A DNA stretch of 35,144 nt, taken from contig CAMLML010000046.1 of NCBI GenBank assembly GCA_946481095.1, positions 1 through 35,144 on the forward strand, written 5' to 3'. Below the pieces are notes generated by a model. It was not told the origin of the DNA and searched no databases. It saw only the letters and a program-made list of their open reading frames with translations. Below are positions 8,940 through 17,846 of the stretch, one piece after another. Position numbers and translations under genes: made by a program. This DNA is from an uncultured Cellvibrio sp. (GTDB lineage Bacteria; Pseudomonadota; Gammaproteobacteria; Pseudomonadales; Cellvibrionaceae). Each line of letters begins with the position of its first letter. Positions within the stretch are counted from its first letter, which is position 1.

Positions 8940-10427
8940 TTATCCCACCTTGGGAATATTGGCGACCAGACGCAAGGAAGCACTGAGCTCCTCCATCTGC
9001 AACCAGGGCTTCAAATAAGCCACCGCACTGTAAGAACCGGGTTTGCCCGGAATCTCTTTCACCTGCACACTGGCTTCTGCCAAAGGATACTTGGCTTTCA
9101 TCTCGGCACTGGCACCGGGTGTGGCATTCACATACTGGGACAACCACTTGTTCAACCAACGCTCGGCGTCCGCCGCTTCCATAAAGGAACCCACCTTGTC
9201 ACGCGCCATCACTTTCAAAAAGTGCGCAATACGGGAGGTGGCCAGAATGTAAGGCAAACGGGCTGAAATGGCCGCGTTTGAACTGGCGTCCGGATCGTTG
9301 AACTTTTTGGCTTTTTGCGTGGTTTGTGCACCAAAGAACACCGCATAGTCAGTGTTTTTGTAGTGACACAGTGGCAGGAAGCCGAGTTTGCCCAGTTCGG
9401 CTTCACGACGGTCAGTAATGCCGATTTCAGTCGGGCATTTCTGGTCGGTATCACCATCATCACTGGTAAACACATGGCTGGGTAAACCTTCTACCTTGCC
9501 GCCACCTTCCGCACCACGAATGCTGGTACACCAGCCGTATTTGGCAAAAGCCTGGGTCAGGGTAGTACCCAGAGTGTATGCCGCGTTCATCCAGCAATAG
9601 GAATCGTGTTCACTTTCGATGTGTTTGCCATCGGCAGTGACATTAGCCTCTTCAAAGTTAAAAGCCTCCACCGGCTTGGTCGCTGTACCATAAGGCAAAC
9701 GCGCCAGAGTACGGGGCATGGTCAGGGTAACAAAACGGGAATCTTCACTCTCGCGGAAACTGCGCCAGGGAATGTAGTCGGCCGATTCAAAAATCTTTTC
9801 CAGATCGCGGGGTTTGGAGAGTTCTGTAAAGGAATCAAAACCAAACATTTTGGGTGATGTAGCCGACAGGAACGGACAAAAACCGGCAGCGGCCACATTC
9901 GACATTTTGCTCAGCAGGGAGATATCTTCCGGATGGGCTGAAAATTCATAGTCACCAATCAGGGCACCATAAGGTTCACCACCGGCAATACCAAATTCAC
10001 TTTCGTAAATTTTCTTGAAAATCTGGCTTTGGTCAAACTCCACTGCTTTTTCCAGATCGCGACTCAATTCTTTCTTGCTGATGTTTAACACCCGTAATTT
10101 CAGTTGCGAACTGGTTTCGGTGTTGCTGACCAGATGGTGCAAACCTCGCCAGGAACCTTCCAGTTTCTGGAATTTCTCATTGTGCATGATCGCGACCAGC
10201 TGCTCCGACATGAGTTTGTCGATGGCGGCAATGGCCGAGTTGATGGTCACACTCAGATTTTTATCCCACTTGACCGTACCCTTGGTCGCTTCAGCCGTCA
10301 GGGTGCGCAGCAGGTCTTCGGTTTCATCGCGCGGTGTCTGCCGGGTTGCCCCGATCGCCTGTTCCAGAAAACTGACATCCGCTTCCTGTCCTTCCAGTGC
10401 GGCTGTTTGTGATTCTTGCTTCGCCAT
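8940..10427 (-). CDS. tssC: T6SS contractile sheath large subunit TssC (VipB), copy 1
   Basis: This 495-residue TssC has the classic landmarks: a long N-terminal helical region, [60 protein letters not shown], and the C-terminal [20 protein letters not shown]. It pairs with TssB to form the cytoplasmic sheath that contracts to drive the Hcp tube. Its ATG overlaps the tssB stop by 1 nt (TAATG), so translation is coupled. Codon choice is richer in GC than in neighbouring genes, as expected for an abundant structural protein. A practically identical second copy sits at 28668-30155. Confidence 0.97.
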   Translation of the reverse strand: MAKQESQTAALEGQEADVSFLEQAIGATRQTPRDETEDLLRTLTAEATKGTVKWDKNLSVTINSAIAAIDKLMSEQLVAIMHNEKFQKLEGSWRGLHHLVSNTETSSQLKLRVLNISKKELSRDLEKAVEFDQSQIFKKIYESEFGIAGGEPYGALIGDYEFSAHPEDISLLSKMSNVAAAGFCPFLSATSPKMFGFDSFTELSKPRDLEKIFESADYIPWRSFRESEDSRFVTLTMPRTLARLPYGTATKPVEAFNFEEANVTADGKHIESEHDSYCWMNAAYTLGTTLTQAFAKYGWCTSIRGAEGGGKVEGLPSHVFTSDDGDTDQKCPTEIGITDRREAELGKLGFLPLCHYKNTDYAVFFGAQTTQKAKKFNDPDASSNAAISARLPYILATSRIAHFLKVMARDKVGSFMEAADAERWLNKWLSQYVNATPGASAEMKAKYPLAEASVQVKEIPGKPGSYSAVAYLKPWLQMEELSASLRLVANIPKVG

Positions 10428-10942
10428 TATTTATCTCCGTCTTTTTTATCGGTGCCCAATTCACTCGACAGGCGGGAGAGGGCTTCGGTATTGCTCAGTA
10501 CGTCTTCCAGAATGGTTTCCAGCTCTTCCGAGCGATCTGCTTTGGTCAGCAGGTCACGCAGTTTGTTGCGGGTTTCCATCAGCTTCTTCAGCGGCTCTAC
10601 TTTCTCGACCAGTTTGTGCGGTTCAAAATCTTCCAGACTTTTGAAATCGATATTGACTGACATCTGGGTGCCATCTTTTTCCAGGGTGTTATCGACTTTC
10701 ATGTTGAGCTGCGGGTTGATTTTGGAGAGCAGGTCGTTGAAGTTATCGCGATCCACCTGGGCGAATTTGCGATCCTTGAGTTGCTTTTTGCCTTCGACAT
10801 TATCGCCGGAGTAATCGCCCATCACGCCCATTACAAAGGGCAACTCCTTTTCGGCTTTCTGGCCGTTGGTTTCCAGATCATAAGTGATATGCACCCGTGG
10901 GGATCTCACTCTCTTTAACTTGTCGTGTATGCTTTCTGCCAT
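10427..10942 (-). CDS. tssB: T6SS contractile sheath small subunit TssB (VipA), copy 1
   Basis: This is a 171-residue TssB with the conserved N-terminus [20 protein letters not shown], the [11 protein letters not shown] motif and the [10 protein letters not shown] segment. TssB interlocks with TssC to make the sheath protomer. The ATG at 10942 has a strong ribosome site (CAGGAG, 7 nt spacing) that lies inside the repeated segment. Unlike copy 2, no tssA precedes it. Transcription must start in the 10943-11180 gap that it shares with the divergent effector gene. Confidence 0.97.
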   Translation of the reverse strand: MAESIHDKLKRVRSPRVHITYDLETNGQKAEKELPFVMGVMGDYSGDNVEGKKQLKDRKFAQVDRDNFNDLLSKINPQLNMKVDNTLEKDGTQMSVNIDFKSLEDFEPHKLVEKVEPLKKLMETRNKLRDLLTKADRSEELETILEDVLSNTEALSRLSSELGTDKKDGDK

Positions 10943-10998
10943 GGCTTTGCTCCTGAGTCGGATTAGGTTGGTTGGCGAGACATTGGGATTGCCGGGCT

Positions 10999-11028
10999 AT
11001 AGTATTAAATTTTCGTACCAGTTGTAAG
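10999..11028 (-). promoter_or_regulatory. Candidate promoter for tssB copy 1, flanked by inverted repeat
   Basis: Reading the minus strand, CTTACA (11028-11023) and TACTAT (11004-10999) sit 18 bp apart, each matching four of six sigma-70 consensus bases. This would start transcription about 50 nt before tssB. The element lies between the arms of a 7-bp inverted repeat, CCGGGCT at 10992-10998 and AGCCCGG at 11027-11033. The rest of the 10943-11180 gap holds the tssB ribosome site and the effector leader, with no other gene seen. This is a prediction from consensus only. Confidence 0.4.
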
Positions 11029-11180
11029 CCCGGATAACTGCTCGTCATTCAAGGTTTGGCGCGGTTCACAGCTTGGCGCAATTTGTTGCTGTTAATTATG
11101 TTTCTGTCTGGCGGCTGCAATTTTTTTTGGATATCCTGCCTCGACAAATAATCCTCACCACGGAACGATCCGAGCCATCC

Positions 11181-12719
11181 ATGTTAATTCGAGCATCACA
11201 GTTTCCCAATTCCAATTCGATTGTCAGTGATAAATCCAACAGTTATGAGTTAGTGATTTCAACTTTTGGCCAAAAGCCAAGTGATTTTTCTTTTACTCAA
11301 TCTTCTGTAGATCGCAGTTCGGCATCAAGCTTGGTTTGCCGGATTGGTCTTGATGATTACCAATGGCTTCAATTATTTCCCGGCTTACTCAATCAATATC
11401 CTGACAAGACTGTCACTGCCCAGGTTGCCGAATTAATTGAAAATGGAATCGTAGGGGTATACAAGCTGCCCTCCATAAAATCAGCTGCGGCCATTCCGTT
11501 TAACGACAAGACTGCTTATAAATTTTTACCGGAAATTGCACGGCAATATTTGCCCAATCCATTTAAATTTGAAAAATTTAAATCAACTGCGAAAGCACAA
11601 TCAGTAGTGAATGGCATTAAATGGACTTCAGAATACCTTTATCGCGCACTCGAAGATGTTGGAGTTGACGCAGAAATTTTGCAAAAAGTGCAATCCAACG
11701 GCAATAAAAATCTGGATTTTGGCAAACAGGAATTAATCAAATATCTCGCAGATGGCAAAGCCGGTGTTTACAAAGTAGAGCGTGTAACAGCGTCTCCTGC
11801 TAAAGAAACAAAAGCAGAATTGGTTCCATTACGTACCAATGATAAACCACCACCGTTGGCGCCTGAGACACCGAAACAAGAAGAAAAGAAAACAGATTTT
11901 AGTCAGCGAAAGGGTGTTGAGCCGAAGTCATTGGATGATGCAGCCAATCGTTTGGATAGTATGAAAGGAGAAATCAAAAATAATGGGCATCAGAATAAAT
12001 ATACGGATAAAGAATTAGTTGCAATGGCGAAATCAGGTTCAGTTGCAAATGAGCGTTTTCATGTAAGGTTTATGGAGTACGGCTATCTGGAACGTAACAA
12101 CAAGGCAGGTTCAATGGGCGCTCCGATGCCGGGAAAAGGCGCCAAATATTGGAGTACGACCTTTGATCAAATAGAAGATGCTGATTCAAATCCGGAAATT
12201 ATTTGTAAGAAATTGGGAATTGAATACAACCCCGAAAGTGAATACACAATGATCATTATTGATACGGAGAAAGCTCTTCCTATTACGGACGCCAAAACAT
12301 TGGTACCTACATTTGAAAATATCTCCGAATTCGCTAATGAGGAATTGTCTGATGATTTTCCTCCTGCTGTTACCGATAAAATAATGACACCAGAGTTTCA
12401 GGCAGAGTACAAGAAACATCATGCGGCTGCGGTAAAGAGTAAAATGTTAAACGGTGAAGGTGATAAAAATCCTGAACATTTTGATGATTATTTGCAATCA
12501 AGTGGTTTAAGTATGGATGAACAAAATGCAATGCGTCAGAGATTTGCTATGCAAAACTCTGTAGGGAATAACCCTCACTTTTTAGGGAATGGTCTAACTG
12601 CTAATTTAAATGGGGATCAGGAATTTGGTGTCGTAGAAACACTCAACTTGGAACGTAAAAAAGTTGATCTTGACCAATTGGTGAAAGCTGACGCCATACG
12701 TCTACAAAAGCTAGGATAA
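11181..12719 (+). CDS. Candidate T6SS effector/polymorphic toxin, possible ADP-ribosyltransferase tip
   Basis: The protein has 512 residues from ATG 11181. A TTG at 11073 would add 36 low-complexity residues and is less likely. No signal peptide or membrane segment is visible. The N-terminal half has two similar elements, ELIENGIVGVYKLP (84-97) and LIKYLADGKAGVYKVE (185-200). A Pro/Lys/Glu-rich linker (about 206-245) follows, then a globular C-terminus. That C-terminus has R292 (ERFHVRFMEY), S325-T326-T327 (KYWSTTFDQ) and D479-Q-E481 (GDQEFGVVE), which could fit the R / STS / ExE scheme of ADP-ribosyltransferases. This is inference, not recognition. It is AT-rich and followed 6 nt later by a small gene that looks like its immunity partner, lying between T6SS operons. 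Confidence 0.6.
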   Translation: MLIRASQFPNSNSIVSDKSNSYELVISTFGQKPSDFSFTQSSVDRSSASSLVCRIGLDDYQWLQLFPGLLNQYPDKTVTAQVAELIENGIVGVYKLPSIKSAAAIPFNDKTAYKFLPEIARQYLPNPFKFEKFKSTAKAQSVVNGIKWTSEYLYRALEDVGVDAEILQKVQSNGNKNLDFGKQELIKYLADGKAGVYKVERVTASPAKETKAELVPLRTNDKPPPLAPETPKQEEKKTDFSQRKGVEPKSLDDAANRLDSMKGEIKNNGHQNKYTDKELVAMAKSGSVANERFHVRFMEYGYLERNNKAGSMGAPMPGKGAKYWSTTFDQIEDADSNPEIICKKLGIEYNPESEYTMIIIDTEKALPITDAKTLVPTFENISEFANEELSDDFPPAVTDKIMTPEFQAEYKKHHAAAVKSKMLNGEGDKNPEHFDDYLQSSGLSMDEQNAMRQRFAMQNSVGNNPHFLGNGLTANLNGDQEFGVVETLNLERKKVDLDQLVKADAIRLQKLG

Positions 12720-12725
12720 TTTACT

Positions 12726-13271
12726 ATGCTACAACCTAAATACCCACAAAAAGAATTGCTAATAGAGATTAAGAACGACCTAATTTATCCAAGTAATTGG
12801 GTGGAATTAAGTCGTATTGTTGATAGTTTAAATTATCAAAATACCTTGTTTTTTCACAAGTGCGATGAATTTGTAATTATAACAAGCATCAGAAGTGAAA
12901 TAATGGCTGGGGATCGTTCGTTTAAACGAATCGGTCAATTTGAGGCGCCACTTGAGTTTTTAAGATGGTTTTCTAAAGCACTTGAAGATTACATAACTCC
13001 TTCATCTCAAGGTGGTTTACACCCTGGTGCAATGACTAGCCAAGATCAGGATGTTGGTGGTGAAATGATGTGTATTCAAAGAGCTATGGATGCAGGTAAC
13101 AATCAGCAAGGATATACAGTGGTAAATCGTTCCAGAGAGGATAGATTTACAAAAAGCCTTAATGCATATGCGCCACAAAAAATAATTTTTGCCGAAAATT
13201 TTCTTTACGAAGGCGGTCTGCTGAATTTAATTAAAGATTTGGGTGAAAAGTTTGAGCGTGGGAAGTTGTAA
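12726..13271 (+). CDS. Candidate immunity protein for the adjacent effector
   Basis: This 181-residue protein has no signal peptide or membrane segment, so it is probably cytoplasmic. I do not recognise a family. It is mixed alpha/beta in appearance, with an N-terminal NWVELSRIVDSLNY segment and a C-terminal LNLIKDLGEKFERGKL helix. The gene starts 6 nt after the effector stop and its ribosome site (AGGA) lies over that stop, so the two are translationally coupled. A terminator follows 40 nt later. The gene pair, shared low GC and closed transcript are the evidence for an immunity role. Such a site of action would imply a cytoplasmic toxin target. Confidence 0.55.
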   Translation: MLQPKYPQKELLIEIKNDLIYPSNWVELSRIVDSLNYQNTLFFHKCDEFVIITSIRSEIMAGDRSFKRIGQFEAPLEFLRWFSKALEDYITPSSQGGLHPGAMTSQDQDVGGEMMCIQRAMDAGNNQQGYTVVNRSREDRFTKSLNAYAPQKIIFAENFLYEGGLLNLIKDLGEKFERGKL

Positions 13272-13311
13272 TAATATTCGTTGATAAATGCGCCTGTAAT
13301 GCAATGACTTT

Positions 13312-13342
13312 AAAAAACGGTGACTGGGTCGCCGTTTTTTTT
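13312..13342 (+). terminator. Rho-independent terminator after effector-immunity pair
   Basis: The stem AAAAAACGGTGAC / GTCGCCGTTTTTT is 13 bp with one T-G wobble and a TGG loop, ending in a run of eight T. It is strong on the plus strand and A-rich on the other side. It isolates the effector-immunity transcript from the fha operon promoter downstream. Confidence 0.88.
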
Positions 13343-13420
13343 GCAAAAAAATGAATCAGGTATTTTTTATCGTGTTGTATTTATGAATCCTGTGACAAAC
13401 TGCTGATATTCAAGTAAATT

Positions 13421-13449
13421 TTGAACCGGCCAGAAGGGTGGCATATAAT
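13421..13449 (+). promoter_or_regulatory. Sigma-70-type promoter of the fha-tssJKLM-tagF-pppA-ppkA-motor operon
   Basis: TTGAAC (13421-13426) and a perfect TATAAT (13444-13449) are separated by 17 bp. Transcription would start near 13456, giving a leader of about 70 nt before fha. No other promoter this good was seen before agmX, and the downstream genes are tightly spaced, so it may drive about 15 kb. The remainder of the 13272-13524 gap holds only the terminator upstream. Confidence 0.7.
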
Positions 13450-13524
13450 GAGCGCCCTTTGAAATAACCTGGAATCAACGGTTCATTTCCAGAAAATTCA
13501 CACCATGAGTTCAGGAAAAACGGA

Positions 13525-15000
13525 ATGGCGATAACAATATCTGTAGTCAATGCTCCTCTGGGTGCCCGTTATGGTGAGTCTTCACGTGTTTTTAGTGAAC
13601 AGGGTGGCACTATCGGGCGAGGTGAAAGAAATACCTGGGTTTTAGACGATCCTGAAAAATATCTTTCGTCCTGTCATTGTTCAATTACCTTTGAAGGCGG
13701 TAGTTACTACATTACTGACCTGAGTACCAACGGCACATATTTGAATCATGCTCCTGCTCCTTTGGGCAAGGGATCCAAATCCATTTTGAAGGATGGTGAT
13801 TCTTTTGAGATGGGTAGCTATAGCCTGCAAGTCAAGATTCAGACGTCTATTGATAGTGTGTTTGGCAAAGGGCCACTTCTGGCACCTGATCCGTTTGCCC
13901 AACCTGTGAAAACATCATCCGATAATTTTTCTTTTGGTACGGGTGGATCTTTATCCGGATCCAGCCCGTTTTTTGAAGAAGATACGTTTGGACGTGATTT
14001 GGAGACCAGTGATCCACTTGCTGCTCTGGATAAGCGTAGCCCCAACGCTTTTGCAACGCCGGTTGATCCCTATGCCCAGATTGGTTCTTATGGTTTGGGC
14101 GGGAGTCAACAACAGGGTGGTCTGGCTATAACGGATTCATTTAACCTGCCGAATGTATTGCCACCGGATAATATTATTCCGGAGGACTGGGGCGATGATG
14201 ATTTGATGGGAGATGATTTTTTAGCCGATCCCATCTCAACAATTGCCCGGCAACCACAGTCACAGCCAAAACCGCAACCTGAAGTTGTGGTTCCACAACC
14301 TCAAGTGATTGAACCTACTATTGCCAGACCGGTTAAAGCCCCGCCAGTACAGGAGCCTGTTGCTCCAGTAATGCGGACAAACACGGTTGGCAGCGCAGCC
14401 GCCAATAGTGCGTTGGTGAAGGCTATGGGGTTGGAAGGATTATCGCCGGAAGAAATCGAAAAAGTTGCTGAAACTGTAGGTGAATTAATGCCAGTCATAG
14501 TCGATGGCATGATGAAACTGTTGCGGTCGCGTGCCAGCATTAAAAACGAATTCCGCATGAATATGACGACCATCCAACCTGTTGAAAATAATCCGTTGAA
14601 ATTTTCTGTGAATGCGAAAGATGCGTTGGAAAATATGTTTGTGCGAAAAAACAGTGCTTACAAAGGGCCAATTGAATCTTTTACGGAAGGGTTCGATGGC
14701 ATTGCGGATCATCAGATCGCCATCATTGCGGGTATGCGTTCGGCATTCAAGGGAATGATGGACAGATTTGATCCCGAGAAATTGGAAAAGCAGTTTGATA
14801 AACAATCCAAAGGTGTCACTTTACCGGGTATGCAAAAAGCCAAGTACTGGAATAGTTATGCCGAGCATTTTGCAAGTTATGCCGAGAATATGGAACAATC
14901 CTTCAGGCATTTGTTTGGTGATGACTTTGTGCAGGCATACGAAAATCAAATATTCAAGTTAGTCAGTGCCAGGCGCAAAGCGGCTAGAAGTGATCAATAA
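13525..15000 (+). CDS. fha: T6SS FHA-domain scaffold protein Fha (TagH/ImpI)
   Basis: The protein has 491 residues. Residues 5-105 form an FHA domain with the phosphothreonine-binding landmarks IGR (30-32), SSCH (48-51) and STNGTYLN (67-74). A disordered, Asp/Pro/Gln-rich middle follows. Residues from about 290 form the C-terminal domain specific to T6SS Fha proteins (ALVKAMGLEGLSPEEIEK, KYWNSYAEHFASYAENMEQ). In the family, Fha binds PpkA-phosphorylated threonines and promotes assembly at the inner membrane. Here it leads the operon and likely reads the DKT motifs in PpkA and TssL. An upstream out-of-frame ATG at 13505 was not used. Confidence 0.93.
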   Translation: MAITISVVNAPLGARYGESSRVFSEQGGTIGRGERNTWVLDDPEKYLSSCHCSITFEGGSYYITDLSTNGTYLNHAPAPLGKGSKSILKDGDSFEMGSYSLQVKIQTSIDSVFGKGPLLAPDPFAQPVKTSSDNFSFGTGGSLSGSSPFFEEDTFGRDLETSDPLAALDKRSPNAFATPVDPYAQIGSYGLGGSQQQGGLAITDSFNLPNVLPPDNIIPEDWGDDDLMGDDFLADPISTIARQPQSQPKPQPEVVVPQPQVIEPTIARPVKAPPVQEPVAPVMRTNTVGSAAANSALVKAMGLEGLSPEEIEKVAETVGELMPVIVDGMMKLLRSRASIKNEFRMNMTTIQPVENNPLKFSVNAKDALENMFVRKNSAYKGPIESFTEGFDGIADHQIAIIAGMRSAFKGMMDRFDPEKLEKQFDKQSKGVTLPGMQKAKYWNSYAEHFASYAENMEQSFRHLFGDDFVQAYENQIFKLVSARRKAARSDQ

Positions 15001-15024
15001 CAAAACGAAAAGTAGAGAAAAATT

Positions 15025-15519
15025 ATGTTGAGTTTACGAATGATTTATAGCGTGTGTTTGATTGCATCACTGCTGTTAATGACAAGTTGCAGCACTGTTA
15101 ATACCAAAGTGGGTGGTGCGCTTAATCTGGATACCGATCTTAAATTGGAAATTATTGTTGATTCCGATATCAACCCTGATGAAAGTGGAACGCCCAGCCC
15201 TTTGTTTATTCGTTTGTATGAACTCAAGGCAACCAAATTATTTGATCGCGCTGATTTTATTACCTTGTATGAGAATGATAAAAAAGCAATTGGTGCGGAT
15301 CTGGTAGCCAAGCAGGAATTAAAGCGTTTGGCACCCGGTAAAAATACCGTTGAAAATTTCGTTCTGAGTAAAGATACACAGTATGTCGCTTTGTATGCAG
15401 AGTTTTATCAATATAAAGATGCAAAATACAAAGTGGTGTTTCCAATTTCTGCGAGTAATCTTGTGCGCAATTCTATCAAAGTAAAAATTTCAGCCAATAA
15501 TCTGGTTTTGCTCAAATAA
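15025..15519 (+). CDS. tssJ: T6SS outer-membrane lipoprotein TssJ (VasD)
   Basis: This is a 164-residue lipoprotein. The signal sequence ends in MTSC with the lipidated cysteine at residue 22. The mature part has the TssJ beta-sandwich features, including the family-typical SPLFIRLYELKATKLFDRADF stretch and the later APGKNTVENF. TssJ sits on the inner face of the outer membrane and binds the periplasmic C-terminus of TssM. An internal ATG at residue 6 would also keep the signal. The gene lies 24 nt after fha. Confidence 0.94.
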   Translation: MLSLRMIYSVCLIASLLLMTSCSTVNTKVGGALNLDTDLKLEIIVDSDINPDESGTPSPLFIRLYELKATKLFDRADFITLYENDKKAIGADLVAKQELKRLAPGKNTVENFVLSKDTQYVALYAEFYQYKDAKYKVVFPISASNLVRNSIKVKISANNLVLLK

Positions 15520-15572
15520 CATAATCCCTAACCGGATCTTTCATAATGTTTTAGTTGATTGGAAATAATGCT

Positions 15573-16907
15573 ATGTCTTTAGAAAGCAAGGTCATTTGGT
15601 CTGAGGGAATGTTTCTTAACCCGCAACATTTTCAACAACAAGAACGCTATTTTGAACGTTACGTTGGCGGAAAATGCTCCGCTTATGGTGCTTATGCCTG
15701 GGGATTACAGGAATTTGAATTTGATCAGCAATTATTAAAGCTGGGTAAAATTTCCTTATTAAAAGCAAAAGGTGTTTTTCCTGATGGGACGCCTTTTAGT
15801 ATCCCCGATGTTGATGATATTCCGCCGGTATTGGAAGTTGCAGAAAACACCCATAATCAGGTGGTGTATTTATGTGTGCCCCTAAAAAGACCCGGTGCTG
15901 TTGACGTGTTGCCTGAAGGCAGTACATATGGAATGGCGCGCTACTATTCGGTCGAAAATGATGTGCGCGATGTTGCTGATGAAAATGGCGATTTGTACAA
16001 AATGGATATTGGAAAATTGCGCATCAAACTTTTATTGGAATCAGATGATCGCAGTGGTTACGCCTGTGTCGGTGTCATGAAGGTTTCTGAATCGCGCGAA
16101 AATAAAGAAGTATTACTGGATGACCAATACATCCCCACATGTCTTGATTGCCGTGTCGCACAAAAACTGGTTTCTTTTCTGAATGAACTGGTTGGTTTGT
16201 TGCATCATCGTGCGGAATCAATTGCGGGGCGGCTTGCTGATACCCGTCGTGGCGGTACGGCAGAAATCGCCGATTATATGATGTTGCAATTTCTCAATCG
16301 TATTGAGCCTTATGCAAAACATTTGGGGCAAAGACAAGGTTTGCATCCGCTGACACTTTTTTCCGAAGTCATGCAGTTTGCCGGTGAACTGAGCACTTTT
16401 GTTGCGACCACCAAAAGGCCGGTTGAATTTCCGGCTTATGCGCACGAAAACTTGCAACTGACGTTTACACCTTTGATGTCTGAATTGCGCAGCGGCCTTT
16501 CAATGGTCTATGAGCAAACAGCAATTGCATTGGCGTTGGTTGAGAAAAAATACGGTATTCGTGTCGCCGAAATCGGTGATCGAAGCTTGCTGGGTACTGC
16601 TATGTTTGTACTTGCGGTGCGCGCAGATGTTGCAGAAGAAATGATTCGCAGCCGATTGCCGGCACAAATGAAAATTGGCCCGGTTGAACGTATTCGTCAA
16701 TTGGTCAATGTCGCTATGCCCGGTGTTGGTTTGAAAGCATTGCCTGTTGCACCCAGACAAATACCTTATCGATCAGGCTATACCTATTTTGAATTGGATA
16801 AACAAAATCCACTCTGGAAAGAGTTCGCAACTTCCGGCGGTTTTGCAATGCACATCGGGGGAGATTTCCCAGGTTTGGAAATGGAATTTTGGGCTATACG
16901 TTTGTAA
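15573..16907 (+). CDS. tssK: T6SS baseplate-membrane complex connector TssK (VasE)
   Basis: The protein has 444 residues from ATG 15573, with the invariant TssK N-terminus VIWSEGMFLNPQHFQQQERY. A TTG 18 nt upstream would only add six residues. Other family marks are LHPLTLFSEVMQFAGELSTF in the middle and the C-terminal FELDKQNPLWKEF, close to HIGGDFPGLEMEFWAIR. TssK links the TssEFG wedge to TssL and TssM at the membrane. It lies between tssJ and tssL, the standard order. The ribosome site before 15573 is weak (GGAAA). Confidence 0.96.
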   Translation: MSLESKVIWSEGMFLNPQHFQQQERYFERYVGGKCSAYGAYAWGLQEFEFDQQLLKLGKISLLKAKGVFPDGTPFSIPDVDDIPPVLEVAENTHNQVVYLCVPLKRPGAVDVLPEGSTYGMARYYSVENDVRDVADENGDLYKMDIGKLRIKLLLESDDRSGYACVGVMKVSESRENKEVLLDDQYIPTCLDCRVAQKLVSFLNELVGLLHHRAESIAGRLADTRRGGTAEIADYMMLQFLNRIEPYAKHLGQRQGLHPLTLFSEVMQFAGELSTFVATTKRPVEFPAYAHENLQLTFTPLMSELRSGLSMVYEQTAIALALVEKKYGIRVAEIGDRSLLGTAMFVLAVRADVAEEMIRSRLPAQMKIGPVERIRQLVNVAMPGVGLKALPVAPRQIPYRSGYTYFELDKQNPLWKEFATSGGFAMHIGGDFPGLEMEFWAIRL

Positions 16908-16947
16908 GTCTATTGCCAATCCCGGCAGATTACATTGAGAGAACATC

Positions 16948-17829
16948 ATGTCTGACAACTCTGATAAAACGGTATTCAAACAGCCTATGCCCGGTGGCAA
17001 CAGGACAGTGCTTAAACAACCCACACCCGGTGGACAAAGATCCGGGCAGGCTGCGCCCCAGCAAGCCCCAACAAGAAACGTTTCCTCGGTTGAGATAACC
17101 AATTTTCATACCGGAAAAGGGTTGAATAACCTGGTCAATCTTGCATCTACTTTACTTGCTGTGTTTGAAAAAACCCGACATTCGCTGTCGCACAGTGATA
17201 TAGGTGGATTGCATCAACGATTGATTGGTGAGATCAGAACTTTTGAAGGGCGTATGCGCGATGCCGGCATTCGTCAGGAAGTTATTTTGTCGGCGCGCTA
17301 TTTAATTTGTTCTGTATTGGATGAATCTGTTTTGAACACGCCTTGGGGCGGCGAAAGTGCCTGGTCGCAAAGAACATTGTTGTCAATTTTTCACAATGAA
17401 ACGTCCGGTGGTGAAAAATGTTTTATGATTTTGGATCGCTTGCGCCAATCACCGGCAGAAAATATTGAAATTATCGAATTATTTTATATTTGTTTGAGCT
17501 TGGGATTTGAAGGCAAGTACCGTTTGACCGACAGAGGCAAAGATCAACTGGATCAGTTGCGTGAAGAGCTTTATGCCATCATTCGACGATATCGTGGTGA
17601 TTATGAAAGAAACTTGTCTGCCAGTTGGCAGGGGCTTGGGAACGTGCGCAAAAGCCTTGAAAACTACGTGCCACTTTGGGTGGTATTGGCATTTGTCGGA
17701 GCTATTTTATTTTTTGGTTATTCAGGTTTCCGCTATTGGCTTTATTCATCATCTGCACCCGTGGCTGCAGAATTACAAAATATTTCCGGTTCGGTAAACG
17801 AACAGCGAAATGATAACGATATCCAGTAG
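16948..17829 (+). CDS. tssL: T6SS inner-membrane protein TssL (DotU/ImpK) with threonine-motif N-terminus
   Basis: This 293-residue TssL has a cytoplasmic helical DotU domain (LICSVLDESVLNTPWGGES, LSLGFEGKYRL) and a single C-terminal membrane helix (about 237-258). Only a short periplasmic tail of about 30 residues follows, so there is no peptidoglycan-binding domain. The first 30 residues are an extension with two related elements, DKTVFKQPMPGG (Thr8) and RTVLKQPTPGG (Thr20). In Agrobacterium, phosphorylation of a TssL N-terminal threonine by PpkA recruits Fha. The motif here suggests the same switch. RBS is GAGAGAA before the ATG. Confidence 0.94.
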   Translation: MSDNSDKTVFKQPMPGGNRTVLKQPTPGGQRSGQAAPQQAPTRNVSSVEITNFHTGKGLNNLVNLASTLLAVFEKTRHSLSHSDIGGLHQRLIGEIRTFEGRMRDAGIRQEVILSARYLICSVLDESVLNTPWGGESAWSQRTLLSIFHNETSGGEKCFMILDRLRQSPAENIEIIELFYICLSLGFEGKYRLTDRGKDQLDQLREELYAIIRRYRGDYERNLSASWQGLGNVRKSLENYVPLWVVLAFVGAILFFGYSGFRYWLYSSSAPVAAELQNISGSVNEQRNDNDIQ

Positions 17830-17846
17830 AAGGAAAATAACTCCCG

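Larger units (their letters stand above)
8904..10956. repeat. Direct repeat copy 1 (2,053 bp) containing tssB-tssC and terminator
   Basis: This segment matches 28632-30684 at a constant offset of 19,728 bp. Both boundaries were read directly. On the left, homology starts at AAACAAAAG just outside the hairpin. On the right it ends at CTCCTGA, just upstream of the tssB ribosome site. The only difference I found is G at 8921 versus T at 28649, in the hairpin loop. Coding and antisense frames across the segment translate identically in both copies, which argues for identity of the whole interior. Not every base was compared by hand. Confidence 0.93.

Noticed and set aside
10015..10644. 209-codon plus-strand frame opposite tssC/tssB, repeated at 29743-30372
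   Set aside because: It lies antisense to confidently assigned tssC and tssB and recurs only because the segment is duplicated. It has no ribosome site and its composition is a codon-shadow.
11400..11520. DKT motifs (DKTV, DKTA) in the effector N-terminal half as further PpkA sites
   Set aside because: They lie in apparently folded sequence, lack the R/Q-hydrophobic continuation and repeat context, and DKT is short enough to occur by chance.
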